Shown here: positions 23,273 to 29,786 of the stretch, piece by piece
Numbering within the stretch: the first letter of the stretch is position 1
Layout: every line of letters starts with the position of its first letter
Assembly: GCA_035542155.1 (NCBI GenBank)
Contig: DATKLX010000007.1
Span: forward strand, 1 to 29,786
DNA length: 29,786 nucleotides
From: DATKLX01 sp035542155
GTDB taxonomy: Bacteria > Chloroflexota > Anaerolineae > Anaerolineales > Anaerolineaceae
Reading direction: 5' to 3'
Program-made: the position numbers and the translations under genes
The notes under the pieces: model-generated
What the model was told of the DNA's origin: nothing
What the model saw: only the letters and a program-made list of their open reading frames with translations
The model's database searches: none

Positions 23273-24484
23273 TCATCCTGCCTGGGATTGGACCGGTTGC
23301 CTGGTACCCAGCAGGCGCAGCAGGAATCCGAGTGTGATCAAACCGATGACCAGGTCGGCCAGGATCATTCCCATCATCGTCCACGCGCCGACTGGTTCGA
23401 TCATCTGGCCGATCAGCCAGGGCAGGGCCAGCCCTCCCAGGCTCGAGCCGACGAAAAACCAGCTCATCACTCGCGCAGATAAAGCCAGGCTATGTTCTGC
23501 CAGAGCCAGAAGGCTGGGGAATAGCGACGCAATTCCGAGGCCGACCAGCAGGGTGGCAGCCCAGGTCGCTGCCAGCGAATTGGGGTTGAGAACCGCGATC
23601 GTGCAGCCCGTCATGGCGACGAACAGATCGCCCAGGAGAATCCAGCGCGGGTGGATGCGGGCTGCGATGGGAATCCCGACGAAACGTCCGGCGGTAAGCG
23701 CTCCCCAGAAAGCGGAATTCAAAACAGCCGCCGTGGTTTCTCCGCCAAGATTCTGCTTGACGGCGTAGGTATGGATCCAGCCGCCGTAACCGACTTCAGC
23801 GCCGACGAAGAGGAAGAATAATACCGCGATTACGGCAATGATCATCGGTTGGATGTGCGCCGGTGTCTTGCTCTGTACTTCCTTTACAGCCTTTGGCCCG
23901 GGCTGGATCAATAATCCCGCCAGAGTCGGGACCATCAAAGCTGCCAGCGCCCAGTACGCTAAGGTAATGTCGCCGCTTACCAGGACAATTCGGGAGACAA
24001 TGATCGGCGCAATGAACGAACCGATCCCGAAGAAGAGGTGAAGGCCGTTCATAAAGGGACCGACCCGGTCGCCGTGAACCCAGACCAGCAGTGTGTTGCC
24101 GCCCAGATCCAGTATCCCCGCCGCAATGCCCAGGAAGAAAATGGCGATCATCAATACCCAGAGGATGGGAATGATCGGGAGGAGAGCCATCATGACGACC
24201 ATCCCCAGCAGACCGGCTGCCATCAGGAAATGGCTGGGGACGCGATCGTATAGTTTCCCGATTTGGGATGATCCGATCAAATATCCCAGGGACTGGACGG
24301 TAAACAGGATGCTGATTTCGGAAAGCTGTGAGTGGGTATGCCGCGCCAGCCCTTCGATGGTAGGTCCGATTGCCGCGGTTGCCATGCCCAGTGCGATGAA
24401 CCCCAGGTAGTACAGGACGGTCTGCCGGGAAGTCGTCCGGCGGTCATGTGATTGGGTAGCCAGGTGGGTTTGAGTCTGGTTCAT
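23273..24484 (-). CDS. Major facilitator superfamily transporter
   Basis: A 403-residue inner-membrane transporter with about 12 predicted helices in two halves. The loop after helix 2 has IGKLYDRVPSHFL, a variant of the MFS motif GxxxDRxGRR. The segment LGGNTLLVWVHGDRVGPFMNGLHLFFGIG resembles the sugar-type (FucP-like) and related MFS branch, but the substrate is not readable. The central loop (near PGPKAVKEVQSKTP) is short. The ATG at 24484 is 12 bases after the acetyltransferase stop and has no good ribosome binding site, so it is probably coupled to that gene. Confidence 0.9.
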   Translation of the reverse strand: MNQTQTHLATQSHDRRTTSRQTVLYYLGFIALGMATAAIGPTIEGLARHTHSQLSEISILFTVQSLGYLIGSSQIGKLYDRVPSHFLMAAGLLGMVVMMALLPIIPILWVLMIAIFFLGIAAGILDLGGNTLLVWVHGDRVGPFMNGLHLFFGIGSFIAPIIVSRIVLVSGDITLAYWALAALMVPTLAGLLIQPGPKAVKEVQSKTPAHIQPMIIAVIAVLFFLFVGAEVGYGGWIHTYAVKQNLGGETTAAVLNSAFWGALTAGRFVGIPIAARIHPRWILLGDLFVAMTGCTIAVLNPNSLAATWAATLLVGLGIASLFPSLLALAEHSLALSARVMSWFFVGSSLGGLALPWLIGQMIEPVGAWTMMGMILADLVIGLITLGFLLRLLGTRQPVQSQAG

Positions 24485-24496
24485 GTGATTGCATGA

Positions 24497-25369
24497 TTAA
24501 TGCGCTTGTTTCCGAGGGGCATAGGTATGATCCGCGAAACAGCCTGCTTCCACAAATCCAAAGTGCTGGTAAAGCTGGATGGCCTTCTCGTTTTCCAATG
24601 GGACGCGCAGTCTAACCTCTGGCATTCCTTTCTCTACAGTCAATCGGCGAATGCACCGGGCCAGGATGGCGCTGCCGTACCCCTGGTTCTGAAAACGGGG
24701 ATGGACGGCCAGGTCGCTCAGATAAGGGCCGCTCGTTAAACAGACCCCCACCAGGATTTCATCTTTCCAGTATGAGCGCAGGCTGTCGTTCTTCTCATAC
24801 GCGGATAGTTTTTCCTTCGTCGCAGTGATGTGACTCGTATGCCAATCGACTTTCCACCCCTTCGCCTGGTTCTGGTCCGCGTAAGACTGGTCCAGGAGTT
24901 CGCAGAATTCGTTAATTCGCTCCACGACCAGTCCAGTTTCCTCCAGGCCCGAGTCATGCATGTCCGGAGGCTCTATGCCGGAACGGTGCATCAATAAGCC
25001 ATGCATGTCCAGGCGAAATCCCAGGCTTTGGACGTACTGCATCGCCCTGGGATTTCTTCCATAGAGGGTGAAACACAGCTCTGAAGAAGGTGGGTCGGGG
25101 AGATGGTTTTCCACCTGATTCTTCAGGATCTCCCGCCAATCTTCATCAGGCATATCTTTCGAAAACGCCAGAAAACCAACAATGAAATGTTCCTGCTCAA
25201 TCAGGCAAAAGACCCCCTCGCATTCAGGGTGATTCTGGTACAGGCAGGTTTTCATCGTACCGGATTTGCAGGCCATTGCGATCAATTCGGCTGCCTGCGG
25301 ATAGATCCATCTGGCCAGCTCGAGTATTCGCGGGCTGGGACGGGTGACGCTGGCAATGCCCCTGTTCAT
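24497..25369 (-). CDS. GNAT family N-acetyltransferase
   Basis: A 290-residue protein with a C-terminal GNAT domain (about 145-285). Motif A is LAVHPRFQNQGYGSAILARCI, with the acetyl-CoA pyrophosphate loop QNQGYG; motif B is NEKAIQLYQHFGFVEAG. The N-terminal half (1-140) looks like a second, degenerate GNAT fold: it has CLIEQEHFIVGFLAF and YGRNPRAMQYVQSLGF, the latter like motif B. A tandem GNAT is therefore likely. The acceptor substrate is unknown. The ATG overlaps the stop of the membrane protein gene by 4 bases (ATGA). Confidence 0.88.
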   Translation of the reverse strand: MNRGIASVTRPSPRILELARWIYPQAAELIAMACKSGTMKTCLYQNHPECEGVFCLIEQEHFIVGFLAFSKDMPDEDWREILKNQVENHLPDPPSSELCFTLYGRNPRAMQYVQSLGFRLDMHGLLMHRSGIEPPDMHDSGLEETGLVVERINEFCELLDQSYADQNQAKGWKVDWHTSHITATKEKLSAYEKNDSLRSYWKDEILVGVCLTSGPYLSDLAVHPRFQNQGYGSAILARCIRRLTVEKGMPEVRLRVPLENEKAIQLYQHFGFVEAGCFADHTYAPRKQAH

Positions 25370-26109
25370 TTCTTCGTCGTCTGGCCGGGGCGCGAGTGCT
25401 GCCTCTGGGGCTCCTTCCCGTTCGATCGGAAAGCCGGCCCGCGCGCCAGTAAAATCCAGGTCAGTGGGATCAACGCGGCCACGTAGAAAAAACCTCCAAC
25501 CAGCGAACCCTGGTTGAGACCGGTGAGGTTGAAGAGCAAACCAATCACTCCAAGGATGCAGGCGATCCCATTCGCAGCCAGGAGATAGCCGGCGATTTTC
25601 AGCCGGGGATTCGCTGCCCTCAGATGCAGACCGAAGATGATTGAGGGGATCCCCAGGATTGCGTAAGCCAGGTTATCCAGGAAGAACAGCGCCGATCCCG
25701 GCCATTGCTGGACTGTCTGCCGCAGGAAAAAGATTGCCTGAGCCTGGGTCTCGGGTGAACGGCTGAGCGCAACCAGATTGGGGACCAGGCTGATCTGGGA
25801 TAGATACACAACCAGGCTCAGCGCCGCGTATATCGGGACGAAAACGACGCCGATAGCGGCCCACTCTGGGGCGGTAGGCTGCAGATAACGATACAGGCCT
25901 CCAAATAATGCTGTAGCGGCGATGACGGTCAACGCGGCGTTAGCGTATGTCAGTGTGTACAGGGGGGGCATCCTGGACACGTAGGAAAGGACCTGCTCAA
26001 ATGATTGCTGGGGGCCGGCAGCGCTGATCCCGGCAATCAACAATACCAGCCAGACCACAGTTGTCACCAATGACGTCGCCGCGAGCCATCCCAATAACCT
26101 ATGGTTCAT
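25366..26109 (-). CDS. Multi-pass membrane protein, possibly DUF4386-like
   Basis: A 247-residue integral membrane protein with about seven hydrophobic helices: near 8-28, 54-74, 80-102, 145-165, 175-195 and two more before residue 225. The tail is basic and cytosolic (FRSNGKEPQRQHSRPGQTTKK). The topology recalls DUF4386 proteins, but I cannot confirm the family. The ATG at 26109 is chosen because GGAG lies 8 bases upstream and the protein then begins just before helix one. An in-frame TTG at 26157 lies too close to its AGGAGG. That strong AGGAGG instead serves an ATG in another frame (see the small ORF at 26099-26152). Confidence 0.8.
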   Translation of the reverse strand: MNHRLLGWLAATSLVTTVVWLVLLIAGISAAGPQQSFEQVLSYVSRMPPLYTLTYANAALTVIAATALFGGLYRYLQPTAPEWAAIGVVFVPIYAALSLVVYLSQISLVPNLVALSRSPETQAQAIFFLRQTVQQWPGSALFFLDNLAYAILGIPSIIFGLHLRAANPRLKIAGYLLAANGIACILGVIGLLFNLTGLNQGSLVGGFFYVAALIPLTWILLARGPAFRSNGKEPQRQHSRPGQTTKK

Positions 26110-26152
26110 CCAATAAGCTCCCATTAAACAGGTTTCTGGCCGGGAATAACAT
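26099..26152 (-). CDS. Possible 17-codon upstream ORF coupled to the membrane protein
   Basis: ATG 26152 has AGGAGG 6 bases upstream, the best ribosome binding site in the neighbourhood. It opens a 17-residue frame (MLFPARNLFNGSLLDEP) whose TAG stop (26101-26099) overlaps the first codons of the membrane protein gene. Ribosomes ending here could restart at ATG 26109. It is either a translated leader that sets expression of the downstream gene, or a trace of an ancestral N-terminus put out of frame. Confidence 0.35.
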   Translation of the reverse strand: MLFPARNLFNGSLLDEP

Positions 26153-26166
26153 CCCAAACCTCCTGG

Positions 26167-26565
26167 TTACCGTGCCCCAGGCATCTTTGCCGTTTTCTTT
26201 ACTCTCCGCTGGAAACGGTGGTTCCACCATTCTTCACCGTAATCCCCGTTTGGTTCCCAACCTGCTTTGACCATTCGGTTGATCAGGCCATCCAGTTTCG
26301 AGGCTTGATCGGAATTTTGATGGTCAGGTATTTTATCATATTGGAACCCGGAGGAAACGCCAAATACGTATACTCCAAAAACACCGATGGCTTTCGCGTA
26401 GAAAGAACCAATTCCATGCGAGGGATCGTCAGGTTGAAAGACGATCTCACAGGTCTCCAAAAACGTATCCTCGTAAAGTTTTATCCAGGGCTTCATTGGC
26501 TTGCCACACTTCCAGCAGTAATTGGCCCTTTCAGGTACCTGAATTCCGCAGCTTTGACAGAGCAT
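26167..26565 (-). CDS. Small zinc-ribbon protein of unknown function
   Basis: A 132-residue protein. The N-terminal zinc ribbon has Cys3, Cys6, Cys17 and Cys20 (CQSC...CWKCGKPM). The rest is a mixed alpha/beta domain that I do not recognise; it has a hydrophobic segment (YAKAIGVFGVYVFGVSSGFQ) and then LDGLINRMVKAGWEPNG, which suggests a small binding domain. The ATG at 26565 has AAGGAA upstream. An in-frame start at 26610 would add 15 unrelated residues. A TATAAT on the minus strand at 26653-26648 may be its -10 box, but no good -35 box accompanies it. Confidence 0.8.
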   Translation of the reverse strand: MLCQSCGIQVPERANYCWKCGKPMKPWIKLYEDTFLETCEIVFQPDDPSHGIGSFYAKAIGVFGVYVFGVSSGFQYDKIPDHQNSDQASKLDGLINRMVKAGWEPNGDYGEEWWNHRFQRRVKKTAKMPGAR

Positions 26566-26688
26566 GGTAGCTTCCTTGTCGGTGGAATGGATTGAGGTGA
26601 TTAGGTGCAATCCCGAACGGAAAGCGCGTCCGTCTATTCAATGTAAAATTATAACCCTTCTGACCCAATAAGGTAGTTCAAAGCCTGC

Positions 26689-27222
26689 CTAGATGACCCG
26701 GATGTCCAGGTCGGCGATGAAGTAGATGAGCACCAGGCGGATTTTGCGCTCCGCAGTGGAATAATCGGGGCTGGTATATTCTACCGGGGCGAGGATGCTG
26801 TCCTGTTTGTTTCCCAGAATTTTTGTGGTGACGACAAATCCACCAGTGGAAACAGCCAATCCGACCTCGGGGGGGAAAACCAGGTCGACGTCCCCGATCA
26901 GGCCGTACATTCGCAGGGTTGTCTCTCCGGTTGGGATTTCAGCGCTGGAGAAATCCAGGTCGATATTGCCGATCCCGGTCCAGAACTCTGCGGGGATCAC
27001 CTGCCAGAAGCCAGTACGGCGGATGTCGCCGATGATGCGCATCTCGACCCCTGTTCCTGAGGAGACCATCCGCGGGCGAAAGATCAACCATATGCCGACC
27101 AGGATGAACAACGTGGGCCAGCAGATCGCCCAAAAATTGATGTGGAACACGGTTTCCAGGAGAGCGAGAATACCCCAGATCACCAGTACTGCGCCAATAA
27201 TGAGTTGTGGACGGTTGCGCAT
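26689..27222 (-). CDS. LiaF/toast-rack-like membrane protein
   Basis: A 177-residue protein with two membrane helices (about 6-27 and 33-50) and a C-terminal beta-rich domain. The pattern GDIRRTGFW...IGNIDLDFSSAEIPTGETTLRMYGLIGDVDLVFP is typical of the LiaF C-terminal repeat-like 'toast rack' fold. LiaF proteins sense or restrain cell-envelope stress signalling in Firmicutes, but no LiaRS pair is adjacent here, so the role is open. The start at 27222 has AAGGAGG 5 bases upstream, one of the strongest ribosome binding sites in the window, so I prefer it to an in-frame start at 27240. Confidence 0.82.
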   Translation of the reverse strand: MRNRPQLIIGAVLVIWGILALLETVFHINFWAICWPTLFILVGIWLIFRPRMVSSGTGVEMRIIGDIRRTGFWQVIPAEFWTGIGNIDLDFSSAEIPTGETTLRMYGLIGDVDLVFPPEVGLAVSTGGFVVTTKILGNKQDSILAPVEYTSPDYSTAERKIRLVLIYFIADLDIRVI

Positions 27223-27287
27223 GATTGCCTCCTTGCTCAAGCAGGATTCATAAGAATTTTATCCTCAATCGGTTCTTCGGGAGGGCA

Positions 27288-28172
27288 TTATCCGCTGATA
27301 TTTTCCGTGGGCGCTGGTTTTTTCCTCAGCATGCCCGCCGAGCTGACCAGGACGCCGCCGAGAATGAACGCCAGCGCAACGGCGGATACCCCGGAAAGAC
27401 TGCGCCCGCCCAGGACGACGAGAACGAAGGTCGAACTGAGAGGGGTCATGTAGGTCAGCGCGCCGATGATCCGTGGGTCGCCATGCTTGAGCGCCGCGTC
27501 CCAGGTGAAAAAGGCCAGCCCCATGGGTCCTAATCCAATCAGGATGAGATAAATCCAATCGGTGGTGGTCAGCACTGGGAGTGGAGACCGGGTTGCCCAG
27601 CTCTCCAGGCCGAACAGGCTCAGAGAGAGGAGACCCGAGAACAGGCAGAATGCTCCGACCGTTCCGGTTGGGAAATGCCGCAGGCGTCGGGTGAGCAGTG
27701 AATAACTGGCCCAGGTCACCGCTGCTCCGGCGGCAAGCAGGTAGCCCGGCAGGTTCTGCAGGTCCAGGGAGAAGGAGCCGCCGGTGATAATCAGCATCGA
27801 ACCGGCCAGGCCCATCGCGGCTCCGATGAGATGCTGGGCGTGCAGCGAATTTCCGGGCAAATAGACCGGGGTGAGCAGCACGATCAACAGCGGCCAGAGG
27901 TAGTTAATCATGTTGGCCTCGACCGCGGGGGCATACCGGAAAGCAGAAAAGTAAAGAAAATGATAGCCGAAGATGCCTCCCACGCCCACCGCCAGCGTTT
28001 GCCAGGGAACGCGCCAATCCTTCATGCGTATCAGCCCGGCAAGCCCGCTGATGCACAGCGCAAGTCCGACTAGCAGGAATGGGGGCACGTGGCTGAGCCG
28101 CGAGCCGAAAAAAGCGAGAAAGCTCCACAAGAAAATGGTGAAAAGTGCGTACAGAAGCGCGGAAACCGGCAT
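27288..28172 (-). CDS. EamA/DMT family transporter, YddG-like
   Basis: A 294-residue transporter with ten predicted helices in two EamA repeats. EANMINYLWPLLIVLLTP and the second-half TWASYSLLTRR are typical of the YddG-like branch, which exports aromatic amino acids and similar metabolites in enteric bacteria. The substrate here is not known. The ATG at 28172 is 9 bases after the stop of the YgbA-like gene, with no ribosome binding site of its own, so translation is probably coupled. Confidence 0.9.
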   Translation of the reverse strand: MPVSALLYALFTIFLWSFLAFFGSRLSHVPPFLLVGLALCISGLAGLIRMKDWRVPWQTLAVGVGGIFGYHFLYFSAFRYAPAVEANMINYLWPLLIVLLTPVYLPGNSLHAQHLIGAAMGLAGSMLIITGGSFSLDLQNLPGYLLAAGAAVTWASYSLLTRRLRHFPTGTVGAFCLFSGLLSLSLFGLESWATRSPLPVLTTTDWIYLILIGLGPMGLAFFTWDAALKHGDPRIIGALTYMTPLSSTFVLVVLGGRSLSGVSAVALAFILGGVLVSSAGMLRKKPAPTENISG

Positions 28173-28181
28173 GGACTGATT

Positions 28182-28589
28182 CTAAGTCTCGCGGTTTTCT
28201 TCGATCTCTACTGGAACTGCTTGAGCGGGAGTGGGTTTTCTTAAAAAGTTTCGCGGCTTTATCCAGCTATCCACTGTCAGGTGCAGGATCGCCAGAATGG
28301 GGTGGCAGTAAAGCATGCGCGGGCCCGAGTAGCGCATAACTTCCACGATTCGATGGCGCATCTCGGGCTTATAGCAGTGCCTGGTGCAGTTGGTGCAGGT
28401 GGGTTTGCCCCCCTCAAATGGGCAGCGGGCTAACCGCCCGTTGGCGTATTCGACCAGTTCGCGGCACTCGGGGCAAAGCCCGCTCAAATGGTCGGGTGAA
28501 TGTTTGCCGTGGTGGTGCTGGCAGTAAATGTGGATCATCGCCTCGATGGTTCGGGCTTCACGGTTCAAGCGTCGGTTGGAATGGTTCAT
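28182..28589 (-). CDS. YgbA-like 'nitrous oxide-stimulated promoter' family protein
   Basis: A 135-residue cysteine-rich protein recognisable from REARTIEAMIHIYCQHHHG, LCPECRELVEYANGRLARCPF, KPTCTNCTRHCYKPEMR and VMRYSGPRMLYCHPILAI. The Cys/His positions suggest a bound metal or Fe-S cluster. In E. coli the homologous ygbA responds to nitric oxide; no activity is established. The ATG at 28589 is the natural start for the family. No ribosome binding site is seen. A minus-strand TATAAT at 28651-28646 could be its -10 box; the -35 region is poor, which would fit an activator-dependent promoter. Confidence 0.88.
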   Translation of the reverse strand: MNHSNRRLNREARTIEAMIHIYCQHHHGKHSPDHLSGLCPECRELVEYANGRLARCPFEGGKPTCTNCTRHCYKPEMRHRIVEVMRYSGPRMLYCHPILAILHLTVDSWIKPRNFLRKPTPAQAVPVEIEENRET

Positions 28590-28665
28590 GGAGGGTTCCG
28601 CTTAGCGATGGATCGCTTTCAGGCAGTGAGTGGCTGTGGAGCAGGATTATACCGGATTTTGCTGA

Positions 28666-29052
28666 TCAGTGGGATATCTTTTTTCGGATACGCTGTTCCG
28701 GGGCGGGGTGATGGATATACGGCTCAGGCGACGGCCAGCCGTGGCGGCGCCAATCGATCCGTCCCTGGCTGTCAAACTCCAACCCCTCCTCCTCAAGCTT
28801 TTGGCGCTGGACGGCGCTGCCAAAGCCCGCCCCATGCGGACTGATTTTTCCCTGGGCGTTGATCACCCTCTGCCATGGGATATCCTCTCCCGCCGGCGTG
28901 GCGGCCATGGCATACCCGACCATGCGGGCGGTGCAGCCGCCGACGAGTTTGGCAATTTGGCCGTAGCTGGCAACCTTACCCGCGGGGATCTGGCGCACAA
29001 CTGCGTAAATTCGCGCGTGGAGGGATTGTTTTTCAGGTTTGGCAGCGTCCAT
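28666..29052 (-). CDS. Alkyltransferase-like protein (ATL, MGMT family)
   Basis: A 128-residue protein with the DNA-binding domain of O6-alkylguanine-DNA alkyltransferases. The family's acceptor PCHR is replaced by PWQR (59-62), with Trp60 in place of Cys, the hallmark of ATLs. The Arg that flips the damaged base is present (Arg43 in CTARMVGYAMA). ATLs cannot repair alkyl groups themselves; they bind O6-alkylguanine and hand it to nucleotide excision repair. AAAGGA lies 7 bases before the ATG. The last 25 residues beyond the domain are an ordinary tail. It follows the UPF0260 gene by 55 bases. Confidence 0.92.
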   Translation of the reverse strand: MDAAKPEKQSLHARIYAVVRQIPAGKVASYGQIAKLVGGCTARMVGYAMAATPAGEDIPWQRVINAQGKISPHGAGFGSAVQRQKLEEEGLEFDSQGRIDWRRHGWPSPEPYIHHPAPEQRIRKKISH

Positions 29053-29107
29053 TGCCAGTCCTTTCCACTGGAACAGAACGAAACCTTCAGATCATTCTGA
29101 TTACAGA

Positions 29108-29566
29108 TCAGGCATCACCGTCGCTGTCGATGATGTAATCCTCGAGATCCTCCGGGTCGATGTCCCGTTCAGAGACAACCCGGTTGCGTACGGAAATACG
29201 CGCCTGATGAACCGTTTTTGGACTGCCCGAAACCAACGGGTGCCACCACTCCAGATCCTGGCCGTTGGCCAGGCGGCGGTAAGCGCAGGTTTCTGGCATC
29301 CAGTCGAGCTGTTTGGCCAGATCTTCATTCAAAACCAGGCAGGTCGGCACCCGTCGGGCGCGTTCCGGATAGCTGGTACAGCGGCAGTGATAGATATCCA
29401 ATAGCTTGCAGGCCACGTTGGTCTGGTAGACCTTGCCGGTTTCTTCATCCTGGAACTTGATTAAGCAGCAGCGGGCGCAGCCGTCACACAGGCTTTCCCA
29501 TTCCTCGGGCGTCATTTCTCCCAGGGTTTTGGTTTTCCAGAATGGTTTCTTCGCTATTTGATCCAT
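29108..29566 (-). CDS. YcgN-like cysteine cluster protein (UPF0260)
   Basis: A 152-residue protein of the UPF0260 family. Cysteines are at 27, 30, 33 and 34 (CDGCARCC), with more at VACKLLDIYHCRCTSYPERARRVPTC and CAYRRLANG. The cluster suggests a bound Fe-S or zinc centre, as in the related YkgJ proteins, but the function is unknown. The start has AGGAG 9 bases upstream. A leader of about 170 bases with a large stem-loop precedes it (29682-29736). It heads the minus-strand series that runs leftward through the alkyltransferase-like gene. Confidence 0.9.
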   Translation of the reverse strand: MDQIAKKPFWKTKTLGEMTPEEWESLCDGCARCCLIKFQDEETGKVYQTNVACKLLDIYHCRCTSYPERARRVPTCLVLNEDLAKQLDWMPETCAYRRLANGQDLEWWHPLVSGSPKTVHQARISVRNRVVSERDIDPEDLEDYIIDSDGDA

Positions 29567-29625
29567 CCTGATCTCTCCTACCGGTAATCAAAGTCTATCA
29601 AGAAAATTCTCAAAATCGCTTCTCC

Positions 29626-29639
29626 TCCGAATATTCGGA
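29626..29639. promoter_or_regulatory. 14-base perfect palindrome in the UPF0260 leader
   Basis: TCCGAATATTCGGA reads the same on both strands. It lies between the promoter and the gene, 60 bases before the start codon. It could be an operator for a dimeric regulator or a short RNA hairpin. Confidence 0.35.
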
Positions 29640-29681
29640 TAGGTTCTAAGCTAGACTTTATCCATTCAGGAGGTGCAAAAA

Positions 29682-29736
29682 CAGAGTAAACTGAGCTAAA
29701 AACTCCGCCAAGAGGTTCCAGCTTATGTTTACTCTG
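29682..29736 (-). promoter_or_regulatory. Large stem-loop at the 5' end of the UPF0260 mRNA
   Basis: Read on the minus strand, CAGAGTAAAC (29736-29727) pairs perfectly with GTTTACTCTG (29691-29682), 10 base pairs with 35 bases between. Inside, AGCT pairs with AGCT after a small internal loop, and AACCTC can pair with GAGTTTT. The outer stem begins at the predicted first transcribed base. A 5'-terminal hairpin like this could stabilise the mRNA or be a sensory leader. It fits no riboswitch class that I recognise. Confidence 0.5.
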
Positions 29737-29743
29737 CCTCCCG

Positions 29744-29771
29744 ACTATAGCACAATTTTTGATCTTTTCAA
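29744..29771 (-). promoter_or_regulatory. Promoter of the UPF0260 gene
   Basis: On the minus strand, TTGAAA (29771-29766) and TATAGT (29749-29744) are separated by 16 bases. Transcription should begin near 29737, about 170 bases before the ATG at 29566. Confidence 0.6.
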
Positions 29772-29786
29772 ACCGCACTTTAGCAA

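Noticed and set aside
29053..29107. TGATCTG direct repeat (two copies, 16 bases apart) ahead of the alkyltransferase-like gene
   Set aside because: Too short to stand out. One copy overlaps the end of the upstream gene and no promoter accompanies it.
29578..29778. Minus-strand 66-codon frame at the right edge
   Set aside because: Its start lies upstream of the -35 box of a credible promoter, and the frame crosses the leader hairpin, so it is unlikely to be translated in full.

Overview
The window looks like a chromosomal segment of a Chloroflexota bacterium, most likely Anaerolineae or a close relative. This rests on moderately high GC, the style of the secreted proteins (a Thr/Pro-rich lipoprotein, and a subtilase ending in a short FLPLVTR tail), and the mix of genes. 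No marker gene settles the taxonomy. I see no tRNA, rRNA or CRISPR array.

Left part (1-7642). The left edge cuts a minus-strand gene that may be a transposase. A PfkB sugar kinase overlaps a DUF1638 gene. Between DUF1638 and a two-repeat lipoprotein lies what reads as a frameshifted thioredoxin-fold remnant on the minus strand. A minus-strand pair follows: a DnaE-type polymerase of DnaE2-like length, and an M48 membrane protease 7 bases downstream of it.

Signalling block (7872-13051, plus strand). A PAS-PAS histidine kinase, a single-domain Rcp1-like receiver and a REC-GGDEF diguanylate cyclase form one cluster. A NarX-like membrane kinase with a cysteine-bearing GAF region and a NarL-type regulator form a second. 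The second cluster has a consensus promoter and a 100-base leader that can fold.

Copper block (13052-17100). A frameshifted membrane-protein remnant precedes a CopZ-like chaperone and an unusually long CopA ATPase, closed by a strong intrinsic terminator. The ATPase has a second metal-binding domain without cysteines. It also has a ninth predicted membrane helix that puts a duplicated, roughly 240-residue beta-rich domain outside the cell. This fusion is the most interesting object in the window. A secreted subtilase follows.

Right part (18720-29786, all minus strand). In transcription order from the right edge the genes are: UPF0260/YcgN-like cysteine cluster protein, alkyltransferase-like protein, YgbA-like protein, EamA transporter, LiaF-like membrane protein, zinc-ribbon protein, multi-pass membrane protein, GNAT, MFS transporter, DEAD-box helicase, methyltransferase, DinB-like protein, a MalG permease remnant, a deoxynucleoside-kinase-like gene and tag. 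Many neighbours overlap by 4 bases or are only a few bases apart. The helicase promoter predicts a leaderless mRNA. The rightmost gene has a long leader starting with a large stem-loop.

Three to four decayed genes (thioredoxin-like, TauE/UreH-like and MalG remnants, perhaps an IS edge) show that the segment has been turning over. The intact genes cover stress, repair, metal handling and signalling rather than one pathway.
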